NCBI GenBank assembly: GCA_009839485.1 | Contig: VXPQ01000038.1 | Coordinates: 73,153-128,613 of the forward strand | Reading direction: 5' to 3' | Source: Bacteroidetes bacterium SB0662_bin_6 | GTDB taxonomy: Bacteria; Bacteroidota; Rhodothermia; Rhodothermales; VXPQ01 | DNA: 55,461 nt | Shown here: piece after piece, positions 44,017 through 54,200 of the stretch | How the letters are laid out: every line of letters starts with the position of its first letter | How positions within the stretch are numbered: position 1 is the first letter of the stretch | The notes under the pieces: generated by a model | What the model was told of the DNA's origin: nothing | Database searches by the model: none | What the model saw: the letters and a program-made list of their open reading frames with translations, nothing else | Translations under genes and position numbers: made by a program

Positions 44017-44047
44017 AAAAAATATTTTGACTGCCGAAAGAGAGCAA
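44017..44047 (-). promoter_or_regulatory. Candidate promoter for the ExbB-like gene
   Basis: On the minus strand TTGCTC (44042-44047), 17 bases, then TATTTTTT (44017-44024) lie 26 bases before the ATG. It sits in the 87-base gap after the usher gene. Confidence 0.4.
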
Positions 44048-44078
44048 GCGATAGAAACTACGTACTGCGGCGTGCATC

Positions 44079-46664
44079 TCAAAAAGGCCTTACAAGTATG
44101 TCCTGCACAGCTTCCTCTTGCACTTCGATATCCCGGGCAAAGGCCCGGAGGTCCTCCTGACCAAGCACGTCCCTGAGTTCAAGGCGATACACGCCTGGCG
44201 GCAGAAGGACCGAGAAGGCGCCCTCCTGGGATACTTCGGAGCTAAGAACCTCTTCATTTCCCTGGAAGAAAATGACGCTGGCCTGCGTGGGAGAACTCAG
44301 CGGCAAATCCTCGATGACTCCCTGCACGATGGTGTTTCTGTGTACGGGAATATTTACGCGCTTGGTCGATCCGGGGTCTGACATAAAACTGAACGTCGTA
44401 CCCGTAGGCAGTTGCAGCGCAGGATCGGGAACGGACGCCGGATCGATAACGACCTGATACGCCGTACTGGGCGCCAGAAAATCCGCACGCACGACGCTTG
44501 CATCCACTCGCTGGACACGGGCTTTGACAACCTTGATGTCGAGCCCTTCCACCAAAGATTCTTCCGGGTCTCTGCGGCCATCCCGATCCACATCGTAGTA
44601 CGCTTGCAGGAGGGCGCTGCTGCGCATGTGGGCCTGCCGGCTGAAGCGCATGGGCCGCCCCAATTCCATCGAGCCGTAGAAGCTCTGTCTGTGGTAAGGA
44701 TTACCCGATTCTATCGACGAATGGTTATTGACGCTTACCCACGGAGCATCCAGACGCAACGTGACGGAGGCTTGCATGTTGTCGTAGGCAAGATCGTAGC
44801 CGGCACGCAGACCAAGAGACACCTTTTTGTAGTAGGCGTAGAATGTCGCCCCCGCAAAATCCGCTTGCTCCTGCACTCCTCCGTCAGCCTGCAGGCCGAA
44901 GCGTCCGCGCAACCCCTTGAAGGAGGCTGCTCGTGTCAGCGTGGCCTTCCAGTGCATGCGAACAGATTCCGAGGAAAGAGCGCTTTGGCTGCGGTTAAGG
45001 CCGACCGTAACGAGCGCGCTCGTCCTGCGCGGCAGGGTCAGCGTCGTCGAACCGCTCACACTCATGTTGTCGCCGCCGCTGAACGTTCTGGCCTGTGCGG
45101 CATTGAGAAACAGGCTCATACGCCGAACACCGAAGCTGAGCTGCGTCTGAAGCCGCCTCTTGTAGAAAGAAAGCCGAGACTCTTCGGAAAACTCGGCTTC
45201 CGTCTGCACGCGCAACCTGTTGAAGGACATGCGCATAGAGACCCGCGCAGCACTGCCCCCTTCATTAATCGGAAGCGCCAGTTCGGCGCCTGCTGTCAAA
45301 AAGCCCCAGAGGTTTTGAGTCAATCCGACGGTACTGGCCATGAGCGAGTCGACACCTATAAAGGTGGCCTTTGCAGAGAGACTCCGGTTGATTCCATAGC
45401 GGGCCTGTCCGAATCCAAAAAAGGTGTCGCCGAAACCGTCGCGTCCTATCTGAATGTCGTTGAAGTCGTCAAGTCCTGTTCGGAGGTTTTTAAAGTCGTC
45501 AACCCCTGCTCGGATATCGTACCAGAAAGCGCCGGGAGGCAGCAGATCCTCCCCGATGAAGAGGTGGCGCGTTATGGTGGTAGGGGGACCGCCTCCGGGG
45601 GGAGCAATCTCGAGCAAAGCCTGCGAGGAGCCGTAATAGGCAGGGATGCGCAGCGTGTAGCGCCCCTGCGCGTCCGCCCGCACACGGTCGGCAAGCACCC
45701 CGCCCACCGAGGCAGCAATGATCGCGTCCGGTTCGGCAATGCCTCGTACCACCGCTTCCCGTTGAACGTACCGCGTCGAAAGGGGCATGTTACTCAGGCG
45801 AAAGCCGTCGTAGGTCGTACGAACTGGCCACTCGTACATACTCATGCGCCCTATCTCCGCGCGCTTGAGCAAAGGGGAATCCGGAAAATCGAGCAGGTAG
45901 TTCAACGAACGAAACCGCGTCGTTGTCTGCCCCTCTACCATCGAAAGAGCGCCTTCGGCGGCAAGGCGCCCGCCCAACGCATTCGAATGGACCTGGAACC
46001 CCCCATTGTAACTGGGCGAACCGGCCTGCCGGTCGCTGCGTGTCAGGCGGTAGTTGATATGCGTATTGCCCAGAAATTGGCGGGAACGGCCGTAGAGTAA
46101 AGGACCGTGGGCGTGATTGCCGGAAGCGGCCGGCCTGGCGGTGAATGCACTTGCCAGCGGCGCCATCGCCGTGGAAAGCCTGATGTGCAGCGTCGAAGTA
46201 TCGAACTGCATGGAAGCAGGCGTGAACATCGCCTGCACACCCTCCAACGCAAGATAATAGCGCCCTTCACTTGCAAAAAAGTCTTCGGGGGCAAGCTCCA
46301 CAGGTTCCGATGTGTCCTGCAATACCCGGCCCGTTGCAAAATCGACCGTAAATATACGCCCCGCATCTCTGGCCTCGATCACCGAATCCCGCGCAGAAAC
46401 ATTGAAACCGAGCCGGTCGAAAAAATCCGCGATATCCAGGTAGTACCTGCCTGCTTCAAAGTCCCACCAGGCCAGGACCGGCATCGAAGAATACAGCGCC
46501 CCCGGCGTACTTACCGTCCAGGGCGTCTCCTGTAAAAAACGAAGGGGTCTTTCCGGCTCCTCTGTCTCCTGCGCCCAAACGATGTCGGGTAGACAGCAGA
46601 CGGCAACAAATATCACCGGAATAAAAGCGCCCAGGCGCCGCCAAATATGTCTTACAGACTGCAT
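44079..46664 (-). CDS. Outer-membrane usher-like protein (archaic chaperone-usher type)
   Basis: An 861-residue exported protein with signal peptide (1-32). Its order of segments follows archaic/spore-coat-type ushers. An N-terminal periplasmic domain includes YYLDIADFFDRLGF and a Y-ALEG-DTSTLHIRL segment. The barrel includes RAEIGRMSMYEWPVRTTYDG. A plug/hairpin region AVVRGIAEPDAIIAASVGG is followed by LLPPGAFWYDIRAG. C-terminal domains begin AYYDVDRDGRRDPEESLVEG and contain VIDPASVPDPALQLPTG. Ushers form the pore for pilus or adhesin subunits. Assignment rests on pattern only, since sequence divergence is high. It sits in a tight operon with ExbD, TonB-like and TPR genes, not with a normal chaperone gene. 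Confidence 0.72.
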   Translation of the reverse strand: MQSVRHIWRRLGAFIPVIFVAVCCLPDIVWAQETEEPERPLRFLQETPWTVSTPGALYSSMPVLAWWDFEAGRYYLDIADFFDRLGFNVSARDSVIEARDAGRIFTVDFATGRVLQDTSEPVELAPEDFFASEGRYYLALEGVQAMFTPASMQFDTSTLHIRLSTAMAPLASAFTARPAASGNHAHGPLLYGRSRQFLGNTHINYRLTRSDRQAGSPSYNGGFQVHSNALGGRLAAEGALSMVEGQTTTRFRSLNYLLDFPDSPLLKRAEIGRMSMYEWPVRTTYDGFRLSNMPLSTRYVQREAVVRGIAEPDAIIAASVGGVLADRVRADAQGRYTLRIPAYYGSSQALLEIAPPGGGPPTTITRHLFIGEDLLPPGAFWYDIRAGVDDFKNLRTGLDDFNDIQIGRDGFGDTFFGFGQARYGINRSLSAKATFIGVDSLMASTVGLTQNLWGFLTAGAELALPINEGGSAARVSMRMSFNRLRVQTEAEFSEESRLSFYKRRLQTQLSFGVRRMSLFLNAAQARTFSGGDNMSVSGSTTLTLPRRTSALVTVGLNRSQSALSSESVRMHWKATLTRAASFKGLRGRFGLQADGGVQEQADFAGATFYAYYKKVSLGLRAGYDLAYDNMQASVTLRLDAPWVSVNNHSSIESGNPYHRQSFYGSMELGRPMRFSRQAHMRSSALLQAYYDVDRDGRRDPEESLVEGLDIKVVKARVQRVDASVVRADFLAPSTAYQVVIDPASVPDPALQLPTGTTFSFMSDPGSTKRVNIPVHRNTIVQGVIEDLPLSSPTQASVIFFQGNEEVLSSEVSQEGAFSVLLPPGVYRLELRDVLGQEDLRAFARDIEVQEEAVQDILVRPF

Positions 46665-46687
46665 CCCAAATACATATCAGTTTTTTA

Positions 46688-48226
46688 CTACTGCCCCGAC
46701 CTTTCGGCACGCAGCGCCCTGTAACGATCCAGAAGACCCCTTACTTTTTCGGTGTCCCCCGTGCGACGATACAGGTTACCCATGAGGGTAAGGTAGGCAA
46801 GTTGATCCTCCCACCGCATCGTGTCGAAGATCTTCTCGATTCGTGGCTCCAGCAACCGGGCCTGTTCCGGATTATAGCGGGCGAGCCGCAACGCTTCGAC
46901 AAAAGCCCTGCCGGTATACTGGCTCTCCACTTCGGTGACCTGCATCAGATACGTAAACGCCAATGCGGAAGCTCCCTCGCTACGATGTTCCAGAGCGCGT
47001 TCGAAGAGCGTTGTGGCATACGTCTGCCGAAGATCGTCCAGGAATTCGGGATAGGGCGTTCGGGAGGTCTCCGTGCTATCCGTGGCCAGGCCCCAAAGCA
47101 CCTGCAGGGTATCCAGAGCGGCATCCTGGTCGTCGTGTTCCCAAGAGAGTAAGGCATGATTGTAACTCGCCTCGATACGCGCGGAGGTTTGCGTCAGGCG
47201 GGGAATAAGCCAGGCCAGCCCCTGTCGCGCCCCGGGAGGATCGGTGGAAAACAGGGTTTGCAAACTGTCATAGAGCAGCCGGTTCTCGAAATTGTGGTGG
47301 TCCCACAGGACCCAGTCCATTTCGTTGCGGGCATAGTCTTCCTGCTCGGACGTGGTCGTATACCCCTGTGCCAGGGGCAAGGCATGGCGCACTCCCTCTC
47401 CATCCCGGCTTTCAACAAACGCATGATACGAGCGGACATAATAGGTAAAAAGCGTAAGGCTGTCCGGCGGCGGGCGCTCCGTCTCCGGCACAAAAGCGAG
47501 GCGGGAATCGTCCAGAACCACTTCCGAGGCTTGCAACCACGTGAGGGCACTGGCAGGAAATTGATTCAGATTCTCCAGCACGACAGCTACCTCCGCCCAC
47601 AGGGCGTGATCGTCGGCGCGGAGAGCCAGTAATCCCCGCAACAAGGTAAGCACTTCCTCCCACGCCTCGTCTTGTCTCAGCCATTGGGCTCGAACACTGT
47701 ACACCTGAGCCAACTGGTGGCGGGCATCCTCATGCCGCGGATTCAGCGCCAGTGCGTTTTCAAATAACCTCTGAGATTCCGCAAGAAGCGTCTGAACGCG
47801 CAGGCTGTCCTGTTGCGCCTGGGCCTGAGCCGCTTGAATGAGTGTTTGTTGAGCCTGCGTATGGGCTTCCGTAAACGCCAACGTGTCCACCGGGGCAACG
47901 TCCGCAGAGTCTCCCGATACATCCAGCGACTGCAGAGGCGGCTCCCCGTTCATGCGGCGCAGCGTGCTGTCTATGCGCTCGAACAAGGCGCGTCCTTCCA
48001 GAAAATTTTCTTCCGCTCGGGTTTCCGCCAGCACGTGCACAAAGGCGCCGTGGAAAGAATTCAGCACATCCGCAATAACCAGGCTATCCACGCCGGGAAG
48101 CGGCGGCGAAACCGGATCCATGGAAACAGGCTCACTCTCGGTAACAACCTCTTTCGAGGAGCCGCATCCCCATAAAAACGCGAGACACAGCGCGCCCGCC
48201 ACCGTAAGTATTGCGAATCGATGCAT
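46688..48226 (-). CDS. TPR-rich lipoprotein
   Basis: A 512-residue lipoprotein (lipobox FLWGC, C21). The mature part is almost all helical with TPR-like units, for example LFENALALNPRHEDARHQLA (about 155-174), the WEEVLTLLRGLLAL helix and MGNLYRRTGDTEKVRGLLD near the C-terminus. A Gln/Ala-rich coiled stretch (AQQTLIQAAQAQAQQ) lies near 130. Such proteins usually act as periplasmic or outer-membrane scaffolds in envelope machines. It starts 11 bases after an ExbD-like gene and ends 23 bases before the usher, so its role is probably assembly of that system. Confidence 0.85.
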   Translation of the reverse strand: MHRFAILTVAGALCLAFLWGCGSSKEVVTESEPVSMDPVSPPLPGVDSLVIADVLNSFHGAFVHVLAETRAEENFLEGRALFERIDSTLRRMNGEPPLQSLDVSGDSADVAPVDTLAFTEAHTQAQQTLIQAAQAQAQQDSLRVQTLLAESQRLFENALALNPRHEDARHQLAQVYSVRAQWLRQDEAWEEVLTLLRGLLALRADDHALWAEVAVVLENLNQFPASALTWLQASEVVLDDSRLAFVPETERPPPDSLTLFTYYVRSYHAFVESRDGEGVRHALPLAQGYTTTSEQEDYARNEMDWVLWDHHNFENRLLYDSLQTLFSTDPPGARQGLAWLIPRLTQTSARIEASYNHALLSWEHDDQDAALDTLQVLWGLATDSTETSRTPYPEFLDDLRQTYATTLFERALEHRSEGASALAFTYLMQVTEVESQYTGRAFVEALRLARYNPEQARLLEPRIEKIFDTMRWEDQLAYLTLMGNLYRRTGDTEKVRGLLDRYRALRAERSGQ

Positions 48227-48237
48227 AACGAAACTGC

Positions 48238-48612
48238 TTAGGGGGATGTACCAGGTGCGACCTGAACAAGAAAAACGGCTTGTCTTCCGGCTCTTTGCAC
48301 AAGGGTGTTCGCATTGAGCATCAGGTATGCGGGAGCATTCCTGTCGGCCGTGAATTCGACCACGCGATCCGGATGACTCGCCATCAGCAAGGCATAGAAA
48401 TCGGCCGGGTTAAGTACTGCAGGAGGCCCTTCGCTCACAGGAGTGAGAAACGTTCCGTTATCCGATATGGCCACCTGAAGAGGCTGGAGCTGGGGCATCC
48501 CGGTTTCCGCCTCCTGACTCATGGGCGGTTCTATCTCGAACGTGGGCACCGTGCTGATCGCCACAAGTGTGGCCAGCAGAATGAGTACGATGTCTACCAG
48601 GGATTCATCCAT
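48238..48612 (-). CDS. ExbD/TolR-like protein, short form
   Basis: A 124-residue protein with almost no cytoplasmic N-terminus. It begins MDESLVDIVLILLATLVAIS, where D7 sits at the start of the only membrane span, the position of the proton-carrying Asp of ExbD/TolR/MotB. The periplasmic part (about 30-124) has the ExbD-type alpha/beta pattern (LQVAISDNGTFLTP, DRVVEFTADRNAPAYLML). It lies 10 bases after the TonB-like gene and 11 before the TPR gene. Confidence 0.78.
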   Translation of the reverse strand: MDESLVDIVLILLATLVAISTVPTFEIEPPMSQEAETGMPQLQPLQVAISDNGTFLTPVSEGPPAVLNPADFYALLMASHPDRVVEFTADRNAPAYLMLNANTLVQRAGRQAVFLVQVAPGTSP

Positions 48613-48622
48613 CTTTTTTCAA

Positions 48623-49747
48623 CTACATGTTTTGGCGTTCCTGCAGCCACCAGGTAACGAAAAACCTGAAAAAGTCCCTTGCCTCGGGGCTTGTGGGAGA
48701 AAAATCTTCGCTCTCGACAAAGTCGACGCGCTGCATATCATCCCGGTCCACGTTTCCCTTCTGGAAATACTGAGCGCGCTGCTGAAATCCGGGGTCGACG
48801 AAATAGTAAATATCGCTTTCCCTGATCAGAGCGATCCGAATTTCCCTGTTGGAGGGGGTGTACATCATCTGGATTTCGGAGGGCTCGGCATTGATCGTGG
48901 TTTGCGCTCTGGCGCTGATCGCGGGAGGAGCAAAGTAAAAGAGTGACCTGATCCCGGGATCCAGTTCGGCCTGATTAGCCATGATCCATTGCAAAAGGGA
49001 GTCCGACGGAACGGAAATATCTCCCTCGCCAAGCATCAGGTTATCCATACGGGCTCCCGATCCGGACGAGGACTCGAGCGACGGCGCTCCCGCTCCCCCG
49101 GTGGCCCGAATGGTTTGCCGGCCAGGCCGATCGGTGAAAGAAAGATCCTCCAGGTTGCCCGTGTAACTGCGGGAGCCGCCTGATTCGCCGCGCAAGGACG
49201 CAAAAGACTCCCCGATAAGGTTCGATGAAAGGGACCGCGACGAACGGGAAGCGTTGTTGGCGGCGTCCAGAAAGTCCTGCGCCAGATCCAATCCCGGGTC
49301 AAAGGCGGATTGCGCGTCGGCAAAAGGCGTCAGATCCTGCTCCGTCAGCGAGACAACCTCCCGGTTGTTCTCTTGGGCCTGCGGGTCTTCAAGAGATACA
49401 TCGGAAAAGGAAAAGGCCTCGAACGCCTCGGCCATCAGCGCCTCAACGTCTTCCGCCAGCAGTTCGTCGGGCGGCATTTCGGGGTCAAGGGGTATTTCAT
49501 CCGCATCTTCTCCCGGCTCCTCGGGAACCACTTCGTCCGCAGCGTCCGCCAGGTCTACTTCTTCAAAGAAAGACGACAAATCCAGGGTTTCCAGCATGAG
49601 CGCCTCCAGCGTGGTCTCGGCAAAACTCCGGTCAGGCAGCGGTACAATGCCGCATACCAGCGCAAAGAGCGCAGAAATGCCGACAAACACAAACCACGAA
49701 ATGCGGCGCGTTTTTCTTTCCTCCTTTTCAGCCCAGGACAATGCCAT
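48623..49747 (-). CDS. TonB/GltG-like single-span acidic periplasmic protein
   Basis: A 374-residue protein with a basic cytoplasmic N-terminus (WAEKEERKTRR) and one membrane span at 17-36. A long, very acidic and Pro/Ser-rich periplasmic stretch follows (about 45-260, such as EEPGEDADEIPLDPEMPPDE) and then a more folded C-terminal part ending FFRFFVTWWLQERQNM. This is the topology of a TonB-type energy transducer, but I see no canonical TonB C-terminal motif. The ATG at 49747 is chosen because it precedes the span and follows the previous stop by 14 bases. It sits between two ExbD-like genes. Confidence 0.65.
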   Translation of the reverse strand: MALSWAEKEERKTRRISWFVFVGISALFALVCGIVPLPDRSFAETTLEALMLETLDLSSFFEEVDLADAADEVVPEEPGEDADEIPLDPEMPPDELLAEDVEALMAEAFEAFSFSDVSLEDPQAQENNREVVSLTEQDLTPFADAQSAFDPGLDLAQDFLDAANNASRSSRSLSSNLIGESFASLRGESGGSRSYTGNLEDLSFTDRPGRQTIRATGGAGAPSLESSSGSGARMDNLMLGEGDISVPSDSLLQWIMANQAELDPGIRSLFYFAPPAISARAQTTINAEPSEIQMMYTPSNREIRIALIRESDIYYFVDPGFQQRAQYFQKGNVDRDDMQRVDFVESEDFSPTSPEARDFFRFFVTWWLQERQNM

Positions 49748-49761
49748 GGAACCACAGAAAA

Positions 49762-50145
49762 CTAATTGTTGACGGTGCATTGCCAGCCACGCCGGGTACA
49801 CAGGTCGAGCATGGACACCAACTGCTGGACGGTAGCTTCGCCTTGCGGGGAAAGTACAAAAATCGTTCTCGCGTTCTGCCTGTACGCCTGCTCCAGACAT
49901 CCCGCCAGTGTGGCGAGGCTTGTGGGAATGCAGGCCGCCTCACTCTGGGGTAACCGCAGGACCAGGAATTGCATACGGTCGTCAAACTGAACCTCATACA
50001 AAGGCACAGGGTCGCTTTCCTCCTGCTGCCCGTCGGGAAGCGGCACATCCACTTCAGGAATCGTCTCGGTCAGCATCAGGAAACCCACGAGAAGAATAAA
50101 CCCCAGGTCGATAAAAAGAAGGAGATCGGAACGGTCTTTTTCCAT
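49762..50145 (-). CDS. ExbD/TolR-like protein, second paralogue
   Basis: A 127-residue protein with a short basic start (MEKDRSD) and one span at about 8-25 (LLLFIDLGFILLVGFLML). D13 is the expected proton-binding Asp. The periplasmic domain has VDVPLPDG, LYEVQFDDRMQFLVLRL and an extra set of three Cys (AACIPT, AGCLEQ, LDLCTRR) with TVNN at the C-terminus. The ATG at 50145 gives the usual ExbD N-terminus. An upstream ATG at 50187 would overlap the preceding gene. It differs clearly from the short ExbD-like protein at 48238. Confidence 0.82.
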   Translation of the reverse strand: MEKDRSDLLLFIDLGFILLVGFLMLTETIPEVDVPLPDGQQEESDPVPLYEVQFDDRMQFLVLRLPQSEAACIPTSLATLAGCLEQAYRQNARTIFVLSPQGEATVQQLVSMLDLCTRRGWQCTVNN

Positions 50146-50155
50146 ACCGAAAATG

Positions 50156-50851
50156 TTATTGACAGGAACGGGAGGCGATGCTTCCACCTCTTGTCATACT
50201 CTCGACGACAACACATCCCTCGCTGTCGATGTACGAAAAAACCTCCGGTTGCTTGTGCACCATGATCACCAGCGGATCCGATTCCTGTATGTCCGGCTGG
50301 ATGCATTGCGTGGCCTGCGGGACAAAGGTCCAAAGGTCCTCTTCGTAGTTCCAGAAGGTAATATGGACGTCTTCCCCCCGCTGAAGAAGATGAATTTCCA
50401 TAGGTCCTTCAGGGTAGTAGTGCAGGAGAGACCCTAATATGGCCCCGGCAAGCGCCTTCTTCGCGTCCTCCTCCACTTCGCCTTCGTCAGCCAGCAGGGG
50501 GCTTCTGTCGCGCACGGTGTTGATTCGATAGTCCGTTTCCAGATTCAAAGAAACCAGCGTATTGAGCATGGCCTCCGGAAAGTACTGGCTCAGCGAAAAA
50601 TGCTCTTCGCTTGGATAGAGGATAAGGATGTCGTTCGAACCGAATCCGTCTTCCGTGACATCCAGAAAGGCCGCATGCGTATAATCGGGATCGTTGGGGA
50701 AAATAATCTGGTCTTCCAGAAAGCGGCTTATGAACTCCAGGTCATATACCTCGGCGGCAGGAAGCACGCGCTGGTTCACCCTTGCGTCCTGTCCAAGAGC
50801 GTCCCCAAAAGGCAAAAGCAACAGGCCCGAAAGGATAAAAATTCGTCTCAT
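50156..50851 (-). CDS. Exported protein of unknown function, first gene of the usher/ExbBD operon
   Basis: A 231-residue protein with a signal peptide (MRRIFILSGLLLLPFGDALG). The mature part is mixed alpha/beta and acidic, with two Cys late in the chain (QCIQPDI, EGCVVVE) and a third two residues from the end. No known domain is recognised. The ATG at 50851 is chosen for the signal peptide; the frame is open further upstream. A good promoter lies about 105 bases before it. It starts the operon with ExbD, TonB-like, ExbD, TPR and usher genes. Confidence 0.75.
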   Translation of the reverse strand: MRRIFILSGLLLLPFGDALGQDARVNQRVLPAAEVYDLEFISRFLEDQIIFPNDPDYTHAAFLDVTEDGFGSNDILILYPSEEHFSLSQYFPEAMLNTLVSLNLETDYRINTVRDRSPLLADEGEVEEDAKKALAGAILGSLLHYYPEGPMEIHLLQRGEDVHITFWNYEEDLWTFVPQATQCIQPDIQESDPLVIMVHKQPEVFSYIDSEGCVVVESMTRGGSIASRSCQ

Positions 50852-51221
50852 GGCTCGGGAAGAAATCACAAAAGATGTTTTGAATAAATCGGGCATGTTC
50901 TCAGGTGCATTGTGATGACAAAAACATGTCGTTGCCGGATAGCGATTTGCCTTCAGCAAAGTACGTTATGGGCGGCATGATTGTCAATCGACCGGCAAAC
51001 GTGCAGCGCCCTCGCGCGCGTCTAATGTACGCCCCGGCGAAAGCCGTGTCGAGAGACAGGGCGTCCGGCGTTACGGCAAGTGTTTGAAACAAATTATCAA
51101 TATGTAAAATGATTTTCACGGCATTTATGTGTCTTAGCTGTGACATTATGGGGTTCATCTATAATTATATTGTAACTTCATGGATGAACGGGGCATTCGA
51201 TACCCTTCTATGAGCGGCACA
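50852..51221. other. 370-base intergenic region before the usher/ExbBD operon
   Basis: The part next to the giant gene's end (51080-51200) is AT-rich. The middle is GC-rich, and the minus-strand promoter candidate lies at 50957-50987. I see no ORF with support. Confidence 0.5.
50957..50987 (-). promoter_or_regulatory. Promoter of the usher/ExbBD operon
   Basis: On the minus strand TTGACA (50982-50987), 18 bases and TACTTTG (50957-50963) form a near-perfect match to the Bacteroidota-like pattern, about 105 bases before the ATG at 50851. Confidence 0.6.
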
Positions 51222-54200
51222 TCAGGGTTTCCGGACAAGCGTTGCGGGAGTCCTTGTACGGCCCTTGTCCCCGGCAGCGCCTATATCCCTGTGCGGCGCA
51301 TTCCACTCAATGAACACCGGCTCCGGCACACGGTCCGATCCCCGAGGAGCAAAACGTAAAAACACAGCCCCTTCCTCAGGTATACGATCCAGAGGCACGC
51401 GTACCCGGCTACGCGTGTACACCAGTGTCTCGCGGCGGCCCAGCTCGCGACCGTCCCCGTCGTACGCCACTACCTCACCCACAAACGGATGATCCGGCGT
51501 CTCTACCAAAAACGTTGCGGACACCGGGCCCGCAAACGAAAGCGACAACAGCGTTGCGCGTAGTTGCGACGCCCCTTCCCCAGGTACGTACACTCCCGGT
51601 ACACGCATCGTCACACGAGCCGTGCGGTCCCCTGCAACCTCCTCTGGCATTTGATCCGTACGAGCATAGCGACGAGGCTCGGACACTACGTCGAAGAACG
51701 CAGCATAGCCTTTCCCCGCCATCGCTGCATGCGCTTCCTCTTTCACCCCGTAACGGACAAGACCCTTCTCGCCCGGCATCAGAACCAGCACCCCCGGATG
51801 AATGTCCACCACCCCGGACAAATCGCTCAAACGTGAGGCTGATGCATCCTCTATCACCACCTCCCGGCCATTCTCCGTCGCCTCCGTGTACCCGAAACGG
51901 GCCGACACCGATACCTCCAGTGGAACAAGCGACGGATTCGACAGCTCGAACACCCCGTCGGGCTTCTCCCCGGTCAAAAACGCCACGTCGGGGTAGATGC
52001 TCAGGTTCTGCTCCTCGGTCAATGCAACAGGAAGCTCACGCGATGTGCTGAAGCGCACCCCGCCCGGACCTATGGTAATCACCCGCTGTGCGGGAACGAC
52101 CGTCACCGACACTTCCACAGTGTGTGTTTCCTCGCGCTCGCCCGAACGCAGAATGAGGTCCATATTCCCCGCATACCGCCCCGAAGGCGCACCCGTAAGG
52201 TCCAACTCCCCTCCGAAGCGAAGCAGCCGGCAGGCGTCCTCCGATAGCGTCACCTCCGTATACAGACCTCCTACTGTCTGAGACGAAAGCTGCTCGCACG
52301 AGGCTGCATACGACCAGTTGGGTGCAAGAACAAGCGAAGCGGCCTCGATAGCATCCGCACGTTTGAGCACCACCGGCGAGACCAGCTCGATAGAGAGGTC
52401 CATCTCCCCATTCTCATCAAACACTTCGCCGCCGCCCGGCGCAAGCGTCATGCGGCCCCCATGGTACGGTCCCGATACATAGGTTGATATGCCATCGGTC
52501 ATCGGATCGAGCGACACCTCTGTATCAGAGGACTGTACCCCGAAACGAAGAGCCGATACGCTTATCGTTACGCCAAGAGCCGTCGGATCGGAAGGCGCCC
52601 CGGCCGAGGAAGAAGACACCAGAGAAGGCTCTTCCATTGGAGGCGAAACAGGTTCGGGAGGGGAAACAGGCTCAGGTTCGGGCGTCTGTATGCGGTTGAG
52701 CACCGTCACGGCCACCTCTGCCGAACCGTCTTCCGCATTCTCCGCGCTGACCGTAAGCAGGTATTCGTACGTCGTCGTAACATCTATAGCATCCGGCACG
52801 TAAAAAATGGGGGACTCTATGTCCGTTGCGCTAAGTAGCGCCGTATCCGGCGTGTCCCCGCGGGCCGTCCATGCATATTCGTGGTCAGAACCGGTAGGCG
52901 CCCCCGAGGCCTCGCAGTCGAACGCGACGTCATCCGATCCTTCGTACACCGAACCGGGATCCGCGCATGTCACCGCAAGCGCAGGCTTGTCGAGCACTGT
53001 CACGGTCAACTCACCAGTGGCAACCATACTGCCCGCCGTAACCGTTGCCGTGTACGTGAAAGACACATCCTGCTCCACATCGGCCGGCACAGTAAAGACG
53101 GGGGTGCGGATACGGGGACCCGTCAGATGGGTGTCCGGAGACCAGTCCCACTCCCGAAGCACGCCGGGCGGTCCACCTGATGCGGTGCACTCGAGCCCGA
53201 AGGACGCCGATCCCTCATAGACCGTGCGGTCGGTGCAGACGACGGCAAGATCATCACTATCGTACACATTCACGGTAAGGTCGAATACACCGGGGTCTAT
53301 ATTCTCTGCGGATGTCGATACCGTAAGTCTGTACGTGTACGCCTCGTCGCCATCCACCTCATCCGGTACATAGAACGTCGGTGAGGCCACGTCTGTAGCA
53401 CTCAAAAGCGATGTGTCCGATGTATTCCCCCGAGCTGTCCATGCGTAGGCGTAATGGCCCGCCGCCGGCGCCCCCGAAGCCGTACAATCGAATGCAATGT
53501 CCGGCGCACCTTCGTACGCCGAAACAGGATCGATGCACGCCACACTCAAAGCGCCACGGTTCAACACCGTCACCGAAACCTCAGCCGTAGCGGATTCCGC
53601 ATTGTCCGCCGAGACGGTCAGCAGGTACTCGTACGTAGTGGTCTCGGGCACATCATCCGGTACAAGAAACGTCGGGGTAAGATGGGTCATATCCGAGAGA
53701 AGCGCCGTGTCCAATGTACTCCCCCGGGCCGTCCATGTGTAGTTGTAATGGGAACCCACAGGCGCCCCCGAAACCGAGCAATCCAGAGCGAAGTCCGCCG
53801 AGCCTTCGTAAACCGAAGGCGGATCCACGCATACCGCATGCAAGGCGCCCTGATTAAGCACCGTCACCGTCACCCTCGCCGCACCGGACTCCGCATTCTC
53901 CGCACTGACCGTCAACAGGTACTCGTACCTCGTCGTCGCATCCAGCGCATCCGGCACGGCAAACGTCGGGGTCGGGCTGTCTGTGCCGGCTATCAGCCGA
54001 TCCGTGTTCCCCGTCGAGCCCCGCGCCATCCAGGCATACGTGTACTCGGAACCCGCAGGCGCCCCCGAAGCCGTGCAGTCCAAATCGAAGTCCTCCGAAC
54101 CTTCGTACACCAAAGGAGGAGGCGCACAAGCAACGGCCAGCGTGCCGCGGTTAAGCACCGTCACCACAACTTGCACCGAAACAGAGTCCGCATTGGCGGC

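Noticed and set aside
43284-50851. Zorya-type defence system (MotAB-like plus effectors)
   Set aside because: An ExbB/ExbD pair is present, but there is no helicase or nuclease effector, and the partners are secreted or outer-membrane proteins.
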